From positions 1 through 64,000 of the forward strand of contig JAHRVB010000148.1 in the NCBI GenBank assembly GCA_019090895.1: DNA of 64,000 bases, given 5' to 3'. The notes under the pieces are model-generated. The model ran no database searches. It was given only the letters and a program-made list of their open reading frames with translations, and was not told where the DNA came from. This DNA comes from Kangiellaceae bacterium (GTDB taxonomy: Bacteria > Pseudomonadota > Gammaproteobacteria > Enterobacterales > Kangiellaceae). The position numbers and the translations under genes are program-made. Position 1 is the first letter of the stretch, and the number at the start of each line of letters is the position of its first letter. This document shows, piece by piece, positions 25,644-34,943 of the stretch.

Positions 25644-25815
25644 ATAATATCCTAACTAGTTAGTTTAGTTTTGAGGGGCAGTTGTCAGTTGCGAACCACA
25701 GTTGAAACTGCCGCTTTATTCGTATAGTTAACAATGCTCGAGCTCTAGATATTCGCACTGGCAAGGCTTTGAATCGTCTCACTCCTAATCAATCGTTAGC
25801 AAAGGCAATATTGAA

Positions 25816-27222
25816 TTGAGTTATATTATCGCTTTCCTAAGAACGCTGTTTGTCATTCTCATTGTAGTTGTATTGTCTGCATGTGATCCAGTACCCGAGT
25901 CTTCAACCGAAGTAGCAAGCCAACCTTTTGAATCTACCTATAATCCTCCTACAACGAGTTCTTTCCTGATTGAGCATGCTACCGTGCTGACGGGAAAAGG
26001 AAAGCAATTGAATGATGCTTCTGTGTTGGTTGAAAAAGGGGTCATCAAATCAGTAGGAAATAACCTCTACGCACCAGCAAACGTTATTCGATACAACGCA
26101 GATGGACAATGGGTAACTCCAGGATTGATAGATGTTCATTCGCACTTGGGTGTCTACCCTTCACCTGCAATCGAAAGTTCCGAAGATGGTAATGAAATGA
26201 CCGCACCTGTCACTGCTGAAGTTTGGGCGGAACATTCTGTTTGGACTCAAGATCCAGGCATGCCGCTAGCGCTTGCTGGTGGTGTAACAACATTTCAAGT
26301 TCTGCCAGGCTCTGGCAATCTCATTGGTGGTAGAGGAGTGACGCTCAAGAATGTCTATGCTCGATCGGTTCAAGGGATGAAATTTCCCGGTGCGCCTCAT
26401 TCGTTGAAAATGGCTTGCGGAGAAAATCCAAAGAGAGTTTATGGCGAACGTGGTCAAGCGCCATCGACACGAATGGGGAATGTTGCTGGATATCGTAAAG
26501 TTTGGATTAGGGCAACGGCGTATCGTAAAAAATGGGATGATTATTTAGCAGCGATTGGAGCGGGTCAAGAATTAGACGAACCAGAAAGAGATCTTCAATT
26601 AGATACACTTGCCGAAGTGCTGAGAGGTAACATATTAGTTCATAACCATTGTTACCGGGCTGAAGAAATGATGATTATGATTGATATTGCAAAAGAGTTT
26701 GACTACAAGATATCCACCTTTCATCATGCGATCGAGGCGTATAAAATAGCGGACGTATTGGCGAAAGAAAACATTTGCTCTGCTATGTGGGCCGATTGGT
26801 GGGGATTTAAACATGAAGCTTTTGATCACGTTAGAGAAAACGCAGCGATGGTCAACAAGGCTGGCGCTTGTGCAATAATTCATTCCGATTCTGATATTGG
26901 TATTCAACACCTTAACCAAGAAGCTGCAAAAGCCATGGCTGCGGGAAACAAGAGTGGTTTAGCTCTTCAGCCTAAAGACGCAATAGCCTGGATTACATCA
27001 AACGCTGCACAGGCGATAGGTATCGCTGAAAAGACTGGCGTAATTGAAGAAGGGAAAATGGCGGATCTAGTCATTTGGTCCGGTAACCCATTTAGCGTTT
27101 ACTCTAAAACCAACAAAGTATTTATTGATGGGCGATTGGTTTTCGACCGATCAGATGATTCGAAAAAAACTGTCAGTGATTTCGAATTAGGAATTCTAGC
27201 GCCGGAAGGAGAAAGAAGATGA
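25816..27222 (+). CDS. Amidohydrolase lipoprotein (imidazolonepropionase-like)
   Basis: A 468-residue metal-dependent hydrolase of the amidohydrolase superfamily, exported as a lipoprotein (signal ending VVVLSAC, Cys23). The metal ligands are present: HSH in TPGLIDVHSHLGVYP, NHC after ILVH, HHAIEAYK, and the final Asp in HSDSDIG. Such enzymes hydrolyse amide or cyclic amide bonds; exported ones of this group are often suspected to act on peptides or cyclic amides in the periplasm. The TTG at 25816, preceded by AAGG, is the only start that keeps the signal. Its stop overlaps the next gene, a degenerate paralogue (ATGA), so the two are translated together and may form a complex. Confidence 0.85.
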   Translation: MSYIIAFLRTLFVILIVVVLSACDPVPESSTEVASQPFESTYNPPTTSSFLIEHATVLTGKGKQLNDASVLVEKGVIKSVGNNLYAPANVIRYNADGQWVTPGLIDVHSHLGVYPSPAIESSEDGNEMTAPVTAEVWAEHSVWTQDPGMPLALAGGVTTFQVLPGSGNLIGGRGVTLKNVYARSVQGMKFPGAPHSLKMACGENPKRVYGERGQAPSTRMGNVAGYRKVWIRATAYRKKWDDYLAAIGAGQELDEPERDLQLDTLAEVLRGNILVHNHCYRAEEMMIMIDIAKEFDYKISTFHHAIEAYKIADVLAKENICSAMWADWWGFKHEAFDHVRENAAMVNKAGACAIIHSDSDIGIQHLNQEAAKAMAAGNKSGLALQPKDAIAWITSNAAQAIGIAEKTGVIEEGKMADLVIWSGNPFSVYSKTNKVFIDGRLVFDRSDDSKKTVSDFELGILAPEGERR

Positions 27223-28487
27223 CTCGGATATTATTGAGGATCCTGTGTTGTTTTCTGGTGATGACGCCGGTATATGCAAAAGACTACTTGATAAAAAATG
27301 CAACTTTGCACACGCTGACTTCAACCGGTGTCATCAAAAATGCGGATATTTACGTCAGTGATGGATTTATAATGCAAGTGGGACGCCAATTATCAATCCG
27401 TACTAAACATCAAATCATCGATGCGACTAACAAACATGTAACTCCCGGTTTAATAGCGGCGTGGTCTCAAATTGGGTTAGAAGAAATTAGCGCTGCAGAA
27501 AGTACTGTTGATCACCGTACCACCCTTTCTCGCTATGGTGCTTCGTTTAACATAGCTCCTGCTCTGAATTTTAAGTCAACTCTTATCCCTCATAATCGCA
27601 CTCAAGGACTCACCCGAGCAATTGTTGCTCCTACAGAAGGTGAAAAACTCTATCAAGGAATGGGTGTTGCGATAAGCTTATCTAATATCCAGCCAGAGCT
27701 ATCACAAGAGGTGATCGCACAGTTCGCTAGATACGGTGACCAAGGCGCAAAAATTGCCGGAGGTTCTAGGGCAGCAGCTTACATGGATCTAGATTTAGCG
27801 CTTCAAGAGGCTGATTATCTTCGTAACAATCGTAGCCAGTATAAACCAGGTCATGATTGGCACTTTTCGCTTTCGGTTGGAGATTTAGATTCCCTTAAGC
27901 TTGTCTTGGAAAAGAAGATACCTTTAGTGGTACATGTTCATCGAAGTGACGATATCCTAACCCTTATTAATCTTGCCAAGAAACACCACATAAGATTGGT
28001 TATCCGTGGTGCGGCTGAGGCATGGATGGTGGCAAATGAACTTGCTTTAGCAAAGGTTCCGGTCATAATAGATCCGTTAATGAATATACCCAGTTCGTTT
28101 GAATCACTGGCAATTAAATTGGAAGGTCCTGCCATGTTAAATGAAGCTGGGGTTAAGTTAAGTTTTAGTAATATGTCGAGTCATAACGCCTATCTAGTAA
28201 GACAGTCTGCTGGAAATGCCGTGACCTATGGCTTGCCCGCTGAAGAAGCCATCAAAGCAATGACGATTAATACTGCAGAGATATTCGGTATCAAAAATTA
28301 CGGGACCATCGAATTGGGAATGGAAGCCGATCTAGTAATTTGGGACGGCGATCCATTGGAGGTTACCTCTCATGCTGACGCAGTTCTTATCAAAGGTGTT
28401 AAACAGTCGATGGTCTCTCGAGCAAGTCGATTGAAAGACAGATTTTGGGATTTATCAAACATAACCAACAAAGCTTATGTCAAATAA
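27219..28487 (+). CDS. Amidohydrolase-like protein lacking metal ligands
   Basis: A 422-residue exported protein (signal peptide about 1-20, ending VYA) with the amidohydrolase fold but an altered active site. Where the partner has TPGLIDVHSHLG this one reads TPGLIAAWSQIG, losing both histidines, and the terminal HSDSDIG is replaced by FSNMSSHN, losing the catalytic Asp. A central HVHR is kept, and the C-terminal ADLVIWDGDPL is typical. It is probably not a normal hydrolase; a structural or regulatory partner of the intact enzyme is the best guess. It overlaps the upstream gene by four bases and is followed after 55 bases by nhaC. Confidence 0.82.
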   Translation: MTRILLRILCCFLVMTPVYAKDYLIKNATLHTLTSTGVIKNADIYVSDGFIMQVGRQLSIRTKHQIIDATNKHVTPGLIAAWSQIGLEEISAAESTVDHRTTLSRYGASFNIAPALNFKSTLIPHNRTQGLTRAIVAPTEGEKLYQGMGVAISLSNIQPELSQEVIAQFARYGDQGAKIAGGSRAAAYMDLDLALQEADYLRNNRSQYKPGHDWHFSLSVGDLDSLKLVLEKKIPLVVHVHRSDDILTLINLAKKHHIRLVIRGAAEAWMVANELALAKVPVIIDPLMNIPSSFESLAIKLEGPAMLNEAGVKLSFSNMSSHNAYLVRQSAGNAVTYGLPAEEAIKAMTINTAEIFGIKNYGTIELGMEADLVIWDGDPLEVTSHADAVLIKGVKQSMVSRASRLKDRFWDLSNITNKAYVK

Positions 28488-28542
28488 GCTGCTCGCTGTT
28501 AATCGATATAAATAACAACAAAAATAAGGAATCATTTAAAAG

Positions 28543-30204
28543 ATGAATTCAGAAAAACGACAACCCAGTATGTTAGATGCACTCATTCCAATACTATCAT
28601 TGATTATGATGCTATCGGCTTCGGTGTATTTCTATGGTTCAGACTCGTCCTATGGCGCAAACCAAATAGCATTGATTTTAGGAGCCGCAATTGCGAGCTT
28701 AGTAGGTTTTAAGAACGGATATAGTTGGGAAGAAATTGAAAAAGGGATTTCATCAGGGATTGCCACCGCTTTTGGGGCAATTTTAATTCTTTTGATGGTT
28801 GGTGCGTTGATCGGCAGCTGGATAATTTCCGGTACCGTTCCGACAATGATTTATTTTGGACTTCAAATTCTTGACCCGAGTATTTTTTATGTTGCGGCTT
28901 GTTTAATTTGTGCATTGGTTTCAATCAGTATTGGTAGTTCATGGACGACAGCGGGTACTGTCGGAGTAGCCTTGGTAGGAATTGCTGCTGGATTGGATAT
29001 GTCTTTAGCTGTTACAGCCGGCGCTATAATTTCAGGTGCTTACTTTGGCGATAAAATGTCACCTTTGTCAGATACTACTAACTTGGCACCTGCTGTGGCG
29101 GGGACGGACTTATTTAGTCATATCAGGCATATGATATGGACTACTGGACCTAGTATATTAATTGCACTTGTTCTGTTTGCATTTATTGGATTGACCAGAG
29201 ATTCGAGTGAGCAACCTGCAAACTTAGGCTCGACGGTGTCCGTGCTACAAGAGCAGTTCAATATTTCTGCATGGGCATTAGTCCCACTGCTGTTGGTATT
29301 TATTCTAGCATTCAAGAAAGTACCTGCATTTCTTACTCTGTTGATCGGCTCGTTAGTGGGTGGGCTATTCGCTGTATTGTTGCAGCCTGACACGCTTAAC
29401 CGAACAGTTGAAGCATCTCGCTATAGTTGTTCTGCTGTCTCGCTAAATAGCCAAATTGATGGCTGCGAAGTAAAGATGGTTAATCAATCTCAGCAACTAA
29501 TCACTTTTGGATTGAAACTTAAAGATGAATCTATCATCGAAAGCGAACTAGCCTTCGACGCACCTACAAAACCTTCAGCGTTCATTGCACAAGTAGGAGA
29601 TAAGGAAGAATCTATTAGTTTAGAAACCAGGTCCAATTTTGCCAATATGGTGGACGCAGTTTGGAGAGCTTTGTTTGCAGGGTATGAGTCGAATAGTGGT
29701 GATGCGGCGGTGGATAAACTACTCTCCCGCGGTGGAATGGGCAGCATGTTAAACACTATTTGGTTAATATTGACGGCTCTAACATTTGGCGCTGTACTGG
29801 AAACTGTTGGATTGCTCAAAAAAGTAGTGGAGTCAATATTGAAGTTGGTACGAGGAACGGGCTCGTTGGTTGCTTCTGTTATTGGTACCTGCGTAACGAC
29901 CAATATCATAGCCGCAGACCAATACATTGCAATCGTTCTTCCTGGGCGGATGTTTCGAGCTGAATTTAAACGACGTGGTTTAGACCCCAAGAACTTATCT
30001 CGAACACTCGAAGACAGCGCTACTATGACATCTCCACTAATTCCATGGAATACCTGTGGAGTGTATATGGCTGGTGTATTAGGGGTTCCAACGCTGGTCT
30101 ATTTACCTTTTTGTTTCTTTAATATAGCTAGTCCATTTATATCAATTGCCTACGGTATTATGAATATAAAAATTACTCGGCTTGAGCCTGCTACAGCAAG
30201 TTAA
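28543..30204 (+). CDS. nhaC: NhaC-type Na+/H+ antiporter with extra soluble insert
   Basis: A 553-residue antiporter, longer than usual NhaC proteins (about 450-490). Family blocks are clear: [60 protein letters not shown] and [20 protein letters not shown]. The extra length is one hydrophilic insert at about residues 287-365, placed between membrane spans just before the conserved GYES block and containing a Cys pair (YSCSAV and DGCEVK). It may be an added sensory or stabilising domain on one face of the membrane. The family exchanges sodium for protons or carries organic acids. The gene sits in line with the amidohydrolase pair and the MBL gene. Confidence 0.88.
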   Translation: MNSEKRQPSMLDALIPILSLIMMLSASVYFYGSDSSYGANQIALILGAAIASLVGFKNGYSWEEIEKGISSGIATAFGAILILLMVGALIGSWIISGTVPTMIYFGLQILDPSIFYVAACLICALVSISIGSSWTTAGTVGVALVGIAAGLDMSLAVTAGAIISGAYFGDKMSPLSDTTNLAPAVAGTDLFSHIRHMIWTTGPSILIALVLFAFIGLTRDSSEQPANLGSTVSVLQEQFNISAWALVPLLLVFILAFKKVPAFLTLLIGSLVGGLFAVLLQPDTLNRTVEASRYSCSAVSLNSQIDGCEVKMVNQSQQLITFGLKLKDESIIESELAFDAPTKPSAFIAQVGDKEESISLETRSNFANMVDAVWRALFAGYESNSGDAAVDKLLSRGGMGSMLNTIWLILTALTFGAVLETVGLLKKVVESILKLVRGTGSLVASVIGTCVTTNIIAADQYIAIVLPGRMFRAEFKRRGLDPKNLSRTLEDSATMTSPLIPWNTCGVYMAGVLGVPTLVYLPFCFFNIASPFISIAYGIMNIKITRLEPATAS

Positions 30205-30215
30205 GGATTTGTTTG

Positions 30216-31094
30216 ATGAAAGAGCTTTTCTCAATATTAGGTAATTCACAAAAGCTTGATGGTGGAGCCATGTTTGGCAATGCGCCTAAAGGCATGTGGA
30301 AAAAGTGGGTTAAGGTGGATGAGAAAAATCGAATTGATTTGGCTTGTCGGTGCTTGCTGATTAAGGAAACAATGCCGGATGGGGCAAGCCGAACCATTTT
30401 ATTTGAAGCTGGTATCGGCGCATTTTTTGAACCTAAATTACAAGACCGATTTGGGATTGTCGAGTCCGAACACGTTTTGCTCGACTCACTCAAAGAAGTC
30501 GGGGTTGAGCACACTGATATTGATGTAATCGTATTATCACATCTGCATTTTGATCATATTGGCGGCTTGCTGTCTAAATGGGAAGTTGATCAAGAGGCAG
30601 AACTATTGTTTCCAAATGCAGCAATACTGGTTGGAAAGAAAGCTTGGCAACGTGCTTTAAATCCTCATTTTAGAGATAAAGCATCTTTTATCCCTCATTT
30701 GATAAATTTACTAGAACAGAGAGATAATTTGCATGTGGTTGAAGATTCAACACACCCCATCCTTGGAAATGAATACCGGTTTCATTATAGCGATGGGCAC
30801 ACGCCTGGAATGATGTTAGCAGAAATTGCTATGCCTGAAGGGCCGATCGTCTTTTGCGCAGACCTTATACCTGGAGCACCTTGGGTTCACTTACCTATTA
30901 CTATGGGGTACGACCGCTACGCGGAAAAATTAATTGATGAAAAACAAGCATTGCTATCGGATTTGCTTGCACGAAATGGACGCTTATTTTTTACACATGA
31001 TGCTGAAATCGCCCATGGAAGGATTGCTCAAAATGAAAAAGGTAAATTCTTATTATCAGATTCAATACCTTCCATGAACGGTGTAAAAAGCTAA
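30216..31094 (+). CDS. MBL-fold metallo-hydrolase
   Basis: A protein of about 292 residues with the metallo-beta-lactamase fold. The zinc motif HLHFDHIGG is at about 109-117, with further ligands in [18 protein letters not shown] and the late [11 protein letters not shown]. Similar enzymes hydrolyse lactones, thioesters or phosphodiesters; the substrate is unknown. I chose the ATG at 30216, preceded by AAGGA, over a TTG one codon earlier. Only 11 bases separate it from nhaC, so the amidohydrolase pair, nhaC and this gene are probably one operon. No signal peptide: cytoplasmic. Confidence 0.85.
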   Translation: MKELFSILGNSQKLDGGAMFGNAPKGMWKKWVKVDEKNRIDLACRCLLIKETMPDGASRTILFEAGIGAFFEPKLQDRFGIVESEHVLLDSLKEVGVEHTDIDVIVLSHLHFDHIGGLLSKWEVDQEAELLFPNAAILVGKKAWQRALNPHFRDKASFIPHLINLLEQRDNLHVVEDSTHPILGNEYRFHYSDGHTPGMMLAEIAMPEGPIVFCADLIPGAPWVHLPITMGYDRYAEKLIDEKQALLSDLLARNGRLFFTHDAEIAHGRIAQNEKGKFLLSDSIPSMNGVKS

Positions 31095-31148
31095 CAATAA
31101 TCTACTTTTCCTTGCTTTTATTATTACGATGAAGTAATTTTAAAATAC

Positions 31149-31170
31149 AAAATGACAGCGTTGTCATTTT
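31149..31170. promoter_or_regulatory. Palindromic operator upstream of nagB-II (candidate NagR site)
   Basis: AAAATGACA and TGTCATTTT (9-bp arms, 31149-31157 and 31162-31170) flank a GCGT centre. Palindromes with a central CG are typical LacI-family operators, and the LacI-type gene at 34944 ends this cluster. It lies 56 bases before the nagB-II start, where a repressor would act. I found no second full copy before nagA, nagP or nagR. Confidence 0.75.
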
Positions 31171-31225
31171 TGATGGTTGTTACTTTCAAGTTGATCAATC
31201 CCAAATAATAAGAGTTACTCACTAA

Positions 31226-32227
31226 ATGTCATTCGAAAGTCTAATGAAACAAGAAGCGACTGAAGCTCCTCAACGAATCGCAGAGCAGCTTGTAGCCAAT
31301 ACTGCTCGTGTAAGAAGTATCAGCGACAAAATTAGGGAATTCAATCCTTATTCAGTCATGTTTGTTGGAAGAGGTTCATCGGATCATGCTGGAACTTTCG
31401 CTAAGTATCTGATTGAAATAGAACTTGGTATCGCAACATTTTCCGCCGCGCCATCGATAGCGACTATTTACAATTGTTCACTCGACTTGTCAAAGAGCTT
31501 AGTACTTATAATCTCTCAATCTGGCCGTAGCCCTGATATCTTGCAGCAAGCAGAATCGGCAAAGAAATCTGGAGCGCTTTGCGTCGCATTGCTTAATGAT
31601 GAATCCTCACCACTAGCAGAAATAGTTGATTTTGTAATTCCTCTTTCAGTTGGTGAAGAAAAATCAGTAGCTGCGACTAAAAGCTATCTTGCAACGCTTG
31701 CTGCGATGATGCAGCTGGTGGCATATTGGAGTCAAAAGAAAGAACTAATAGATTCTCTCATGCAAATCCCAGAAGCGCTGCAATCGGCTGTAGAGTCGGC
31801 TCCATCTCTATCCATCAATAACTTAAATAATGTTAGAAACTTGGTAGTACTCGGGCGAGGGCTTGGTTTTGCCGCAGGTAAAGAGATTGCACTCAAGCTT
31901 AAAGAAGTTTGTTCTATTCATGCAGAGTGTTTTAGCAGTGCAGAATTTTTACATGGACCAGTTACATTGGTAGATGATAAATTTATAATCATTAACTTGA
32001 AGGTAGAAGATGAGTCTTATTGCACTCACAACGAGCAATGTGTCGAAATAGCGAATCGAGGAGCTGTTATGCTAGATTTAAAACAATCAAGTTCTGACTT
32101 TCATCAAAGGCTCGGTGTGTTTATGATCTTGCAAAGGTTTTATCTCGATATAGAATTAATAGCGGTGCAGCAAGGACTTGATCCCGATCTACCGAAAGGG
32201 TTAAAGAAAGTGACCGAAACTATCTAA
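31226..32227 (+). CDS. nagB-II: Glucosamine-6-phosphate deaminase, SIS-domain type (NagB-II)
   Basis: A 333-residue protein of two SIS sugar-isomerase domains, resembling the isomerase half of GlmS. Motifs MFVGRGSSDHAGTFAKYLIE and IISQSGRSPDILQQAE bind the sugar phosphate; EEKSVAATKSYLATLA and FSSAEFLHGPVTLV follow. In marine gammaproteobacteria this protein replaces the classical NagB and converts glucosamine-6-phosphate to fructose-6-phosphate and ammonia. It is followed by nagA, nagP and a LacI-type regulator, which settles the function, and is preceded by a palindromic operator. Cytoplasmic. No NagK-like kinase is found in the window, so GlcNAc phosphorylation must come from another locus. 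Confidence 0.88.
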   Translation: MSFESLMKQEATEAPQRIAEQLVANTARVRSISDKIREFNPYSVMFVGRGSSDHAGTFAKYLIEIELGIATFSAAPSIATIYNCSLDLSKSLVLIISQSGRSPDILQQAESAKKSGALCVALLNDESSPLAEIVDFVIPLSVGEEKSVAATKSYLATLAAMMQLVAYWSQKKELIDSLMQIPEALQSAVESAPSLSINNLNNVRNLVVLGRGLGFAAGKEIALKLKEVCSIHAECFSSAEFLHGPVTLVDDKFIIINLKVEDESYCTHNEQCVEIANRGAVMLDLKQSSSDFHQRLGVFMILQRFYLDIELIAVQQGLDPDLPKGLKKVTETI

Positions 32228-32338
32228 CGTCAGGATAACAAATACTACCCCCTTACTTTTCTACAAAGCATTAAAAAGTATTGATTTCACGTGTTCGACT
32301 AACCCATAGCTAATTAGAGTCAGAGTAATTTTATTATT

Positions 32339-33457
32339 ATGAATAAGAATAGTTTTTCAGTTGAATTTTTATTTGATGGCAATTCAATTAGGCAGCATCA
32401 AACAGTTACTCTCTGTGATGATGTTATCGAGTCCATAAAACCATGGAACTCGACGGGTGAACTGTTATCTGGTCTATTAGTACCGGGATTGATCGATATA
32501 CAAGTCAACGGAGGAGGAGGAGTGTTATTTAACGCAGAACCTAACCTCAATGCGATCAAAATAATTGCAAAAGCACATAATCAATTCGGTACAACGGGGT
32601 GGCTACCAACCCTTGTTACGGATAGTTTTGAAAAGATGGAAGTCGCGGCCGAAGCGGTGATTCAAGCCCGCAAAGACCCATACAACGGTGTATTAGGGAT
32701 TCATTTTGAAGGCCCCTTTTTGTCGAGCGAGAAAAAAGGTGTTCATTCTGCACGATTAATGCGGCAGCTCGACGAAAAAGATATCGCGCTGTTTACGCAA
32801 CAGGGGCTAGGTATTGTCTTGTTAACTGTAGCACCGGAACGAGTGACAGACGAACAAATAAAGAAACTCACTGACTCTGGCGTCATCGTTTCATTAGGTC
32901 ATAGTGCTGCAAGCTATGAAGATGCGAGAAGTGCACTGGGAGCTGGAGCAACGGGCTTTACTCATTTATACAATGCGATGTCTCCTTTAGGTTCTCGTGA
33001 ACCCGGAATGGTTGGCGCTGCTCTGGCAAGTAGTGATACTTTTTCTGGCATTATTTTAGATGGTATTCATGTACATGCAGCTGCTGCAAAAGTGGCTTTT
33101 CAATCGAAGACAAATCTAGTTTTAGTAACCGATGCAATGCCGCTCGTAGGCAGTGAAGAAAATGAATTCGATTTCTTTGGGCAGTCTATTTTAAGAAATA
33201 ATAATCGTCTTACGGATAAGGATGGCCGATTAGCAGGGTCTACGCTGGATATGTTATCCGCAGTAAGAAATGCGGTTAAAATGCTAGATATAGAACTCAA
33301 GGATGCGGTTAATTTAGCTTCAAATTCTCCAGCTCGGTTTCTTGGTGTTGAAAAAAAATATGGAATGTTGTCAGAAGGTTACCAAGCGAGCATGATATTG
33401 ATCGATGAAACTGAGAAATTGCAAGCGAGTTGGTGTGAAGGAAAAAAGCTAATCTAA
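32339..33457 (+). CDS. nagA: N-acetylglucosamine-6-phosphate deacetylase
   Basis: A 372-residue NagA, normal length. Family motifs in order: GLIDIQVNGGGGVLFN, GIHFEGPFLSSEKKGVHS (metal Glu), VSLGHSAASYEDA, GFTHLYNAMSPLGSREPG, IILDGIHVHAAA and LVTDAMPLVG (catalytic Asp). It removes acetate from GlcNAc-6-phosphate in the cytoplasm, feeding nagB-II. The gap of 111 bases from nagB-II shows no terminator, so co-transcription is likely. Part of a chitin or peptidoglycan amino-sugar pathway with the NagP importer downstream. Confidence 0.95.
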   Translation: MNKNSFSVEFLFDGNSIRQHQTVTLCDDVIESIKPWNSTGELLSGLLVPGLIDIQVNGGGGVLFNAEPNLNAIKIIAKAHNQFGTTGWLPTLVTDSFEKMEVAAEAVIQARKDPYNGVLGIHFEGPFLSSEKKGVHSARLMRQLDEKDIALFTQQGLGIVLLTVAPERVTDEQIKKLTDSGVIVSLGHSAASYEDARSALGAGATGFTHLYNAMSPLGSREPGMVGAALASSDTFSGIILDGIHVHAAAAKVAFQSKTNLVLVTDAMPLVGSEENEFDFFGQSILRNNNRLTDKDGRLAGSTLDMLSAVRNAVKMLDIELKDAVNLASNSPARFLGVEKKYGMLSEGYQASMILIDETEKLQASWCEGKKLI

Positions 33458-33590
33458 TAACCAGAATGCCTGACACTTTCTTAACTTCTCGAAACTGAGT
33501 CAAGATAAGTACTTTATTTCAAATATAAAAATAAGAATAAATACAGAAAATGTCAGTTTATAAAAACTAAAATAGTGAGGATGAAAATGC

Positions 33591-34892
33591 ATGAATACCA
33601 TTAATCAAAATAAGACCACACACACTTTCGGGCCAATGATTATTATTGGAATCCTATTCTTTATTTTCGGTTTTGTTACTTGGCTAAATGGTTCGCTTAT
33701 TCCTTTTTTAAAAATAATCTGTAATTTAAATGACTTTCAAGCTCTTTTTGTAACGTTTGCATTCTATATCGCTTATACAGTGATGGCCTTACCGATGGCA
33801 TATGTGTTGAAAAAAACCGGATACAAAAACGGAATGGCAATCGGTCTTTTTATTATGGGAGTAGGTTCATTAATCTTTATACCTGCCGCACTCAGTGCAA
33901 GTTATGTGGTTTTTCTAGTTGCTTTATTTGTGCTTGGAACGGGCTTAACCATTCTCCAAACAGCCTCTAATCCGTACGTTGTTCTATTAGGGCCTCATGA
34001 AAGTGCAGCAATGAGGATAAGTATCATGGGGCTCATTAATAAAGGAGCTGGGGTAGTCGTTCCTTTAGTCTTTACGGCCGTTGTACTTTCCGGATTAGAC
34101 AGCACCTCTGGCGAAGCGCTAGAGCAATTGACGACCGAAGAACTAAAAAGTTTATCTGGGAGATTGGTAGAACCCTACATTTATATGGCTGTGACAGCAT
34201 TTTGTTTGATTGGTTTAATTCGATTTACTCACCTACCAGAAATCGAAATTGAAGAAGATGAGGCACAGCAAGACAAAACGGGGATTATTCAATATCCACA
34301 GGCTATTTTGGGCTCCATCGCGCTATTTGCATACGTTGGTGTGGAAGTTATTGCAGGAGACACTATCGGTTTATTCGGGTCGCAGTTAAGTGTTAATCAT
34401 TTCGCATCGCTGACTTCATACACCATGGTATTTATGGTGATCGGGTATTTGATTGGAGTGATTTGCATTCCCCGTTTTTTAAGTCAGCAGAGTGCTTTAA
34501 TCGGCTCAGGTATTGCTGGTATTTTATGTACAGTATTGATTTTAACAAGTTCGTCTAGTTCTAATTTGGTATCCGATTTTATCTGGGGCTGGTCCGGTAT
34601 TGCAATTATTCCAGATCCTATCTTTTTTGTCGCATTAATGGGCTTAGCACATGCATTAGTTTGGCCTTCTGTTTGGCCGCTAGCACTAAAAGGACTTGGT
34701 CGATTTACTGCGCAAGGATCGGCGCTATTGATAATGGGGATTTCAGGAGGGGCCGTTCTTCCTTTATTGTTTGGATATTTATCTGAAAGTTCTGGGAATA
34801 TTCAAGGGGCTTATTGGGTCGCAATCCCGTGTTATTTATTCATCCTTTTTTACGCCGTTAAAGGGCATAAAATGCGAAGTTGGGGAGCTTAG
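33591..34892 (+). CDS. nagP: N-acetylglucosamine MFS permease NagP
   Basis: A 433-residue major-facilitator sugar transporter of the FucP/GluP group, about twelve spans. Early motifs FFIFGFVTWLNGSLIPFLK and FALFVTFAFYIAY-like residues, then LGTGLTILQTASNPYVVLLG, mark the family. In Shewanella and related genera the member within nag clusters imports GlcNAc across the inner membrane. The ATG at 33591 has GAGG ten bases upstream; an ATG at 33581 is in another frame. Followed 51 bases later by the LacI-type regulator. Cargo inferred from context. Confidence 0.9.
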   Translation: MNTINQNKTTHTFGPMIIIGILFFIFGFVTWLNGSLIPFLKIICNLNDFQALFVTFAFYIAYTVMALPMAYVLKKTGYKNGMAIGLFIMGVGSLIFIPAALSASYVVFLVALFVLGTGLTILQTASNPYVVLLGPHESAAMRISIMGLINKGAGVVVPLVFTAVVLSGLDSTSGEALEQLTTEELKSLSGRLVEPYIYMAVTAFCLIGLIRFTHLPEIEIEEDEAQQDKTGIIQYPQAILGSIALFAYVGVEVIAGDTIGLFGSQLSVNHFASLTSYTMVFMVIGYLIGVICIPRFLSQQSALIGSGIAGILCTVLILTSSSSSNLVSDFIWGWSGIAIIPDPIFFVALMGLAHALVWPSVWPLALKGLGRFTAQGSALLIMGISGGAVLPLLFGYLSESSGNIQGAYWVAIPCYLFILFYAVKGHKMRSWGA

Positions 34893-34943
34893 ATATTTTG
34901 TTCCAAGACCTTGTAGAAAAAGTCGGTTGAGGTCATTCAAGTT

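Noticed and set aside
25652-25712. Palindrome CTAACTAGTTAG and the GGCAGTT/AACTGCC pair as a terminator or riboswitch after the NSS gene
   Set aside because: The first has only a broken T run and the second a 22-base loop; neither fits a standard terminator, and no known riboswitch core is seen.
29490-29990. 166-codon minus-strand frame within nhaC
   Set aside because: Antisense shadow over conserved membrane-protein sequence with no features of its own.
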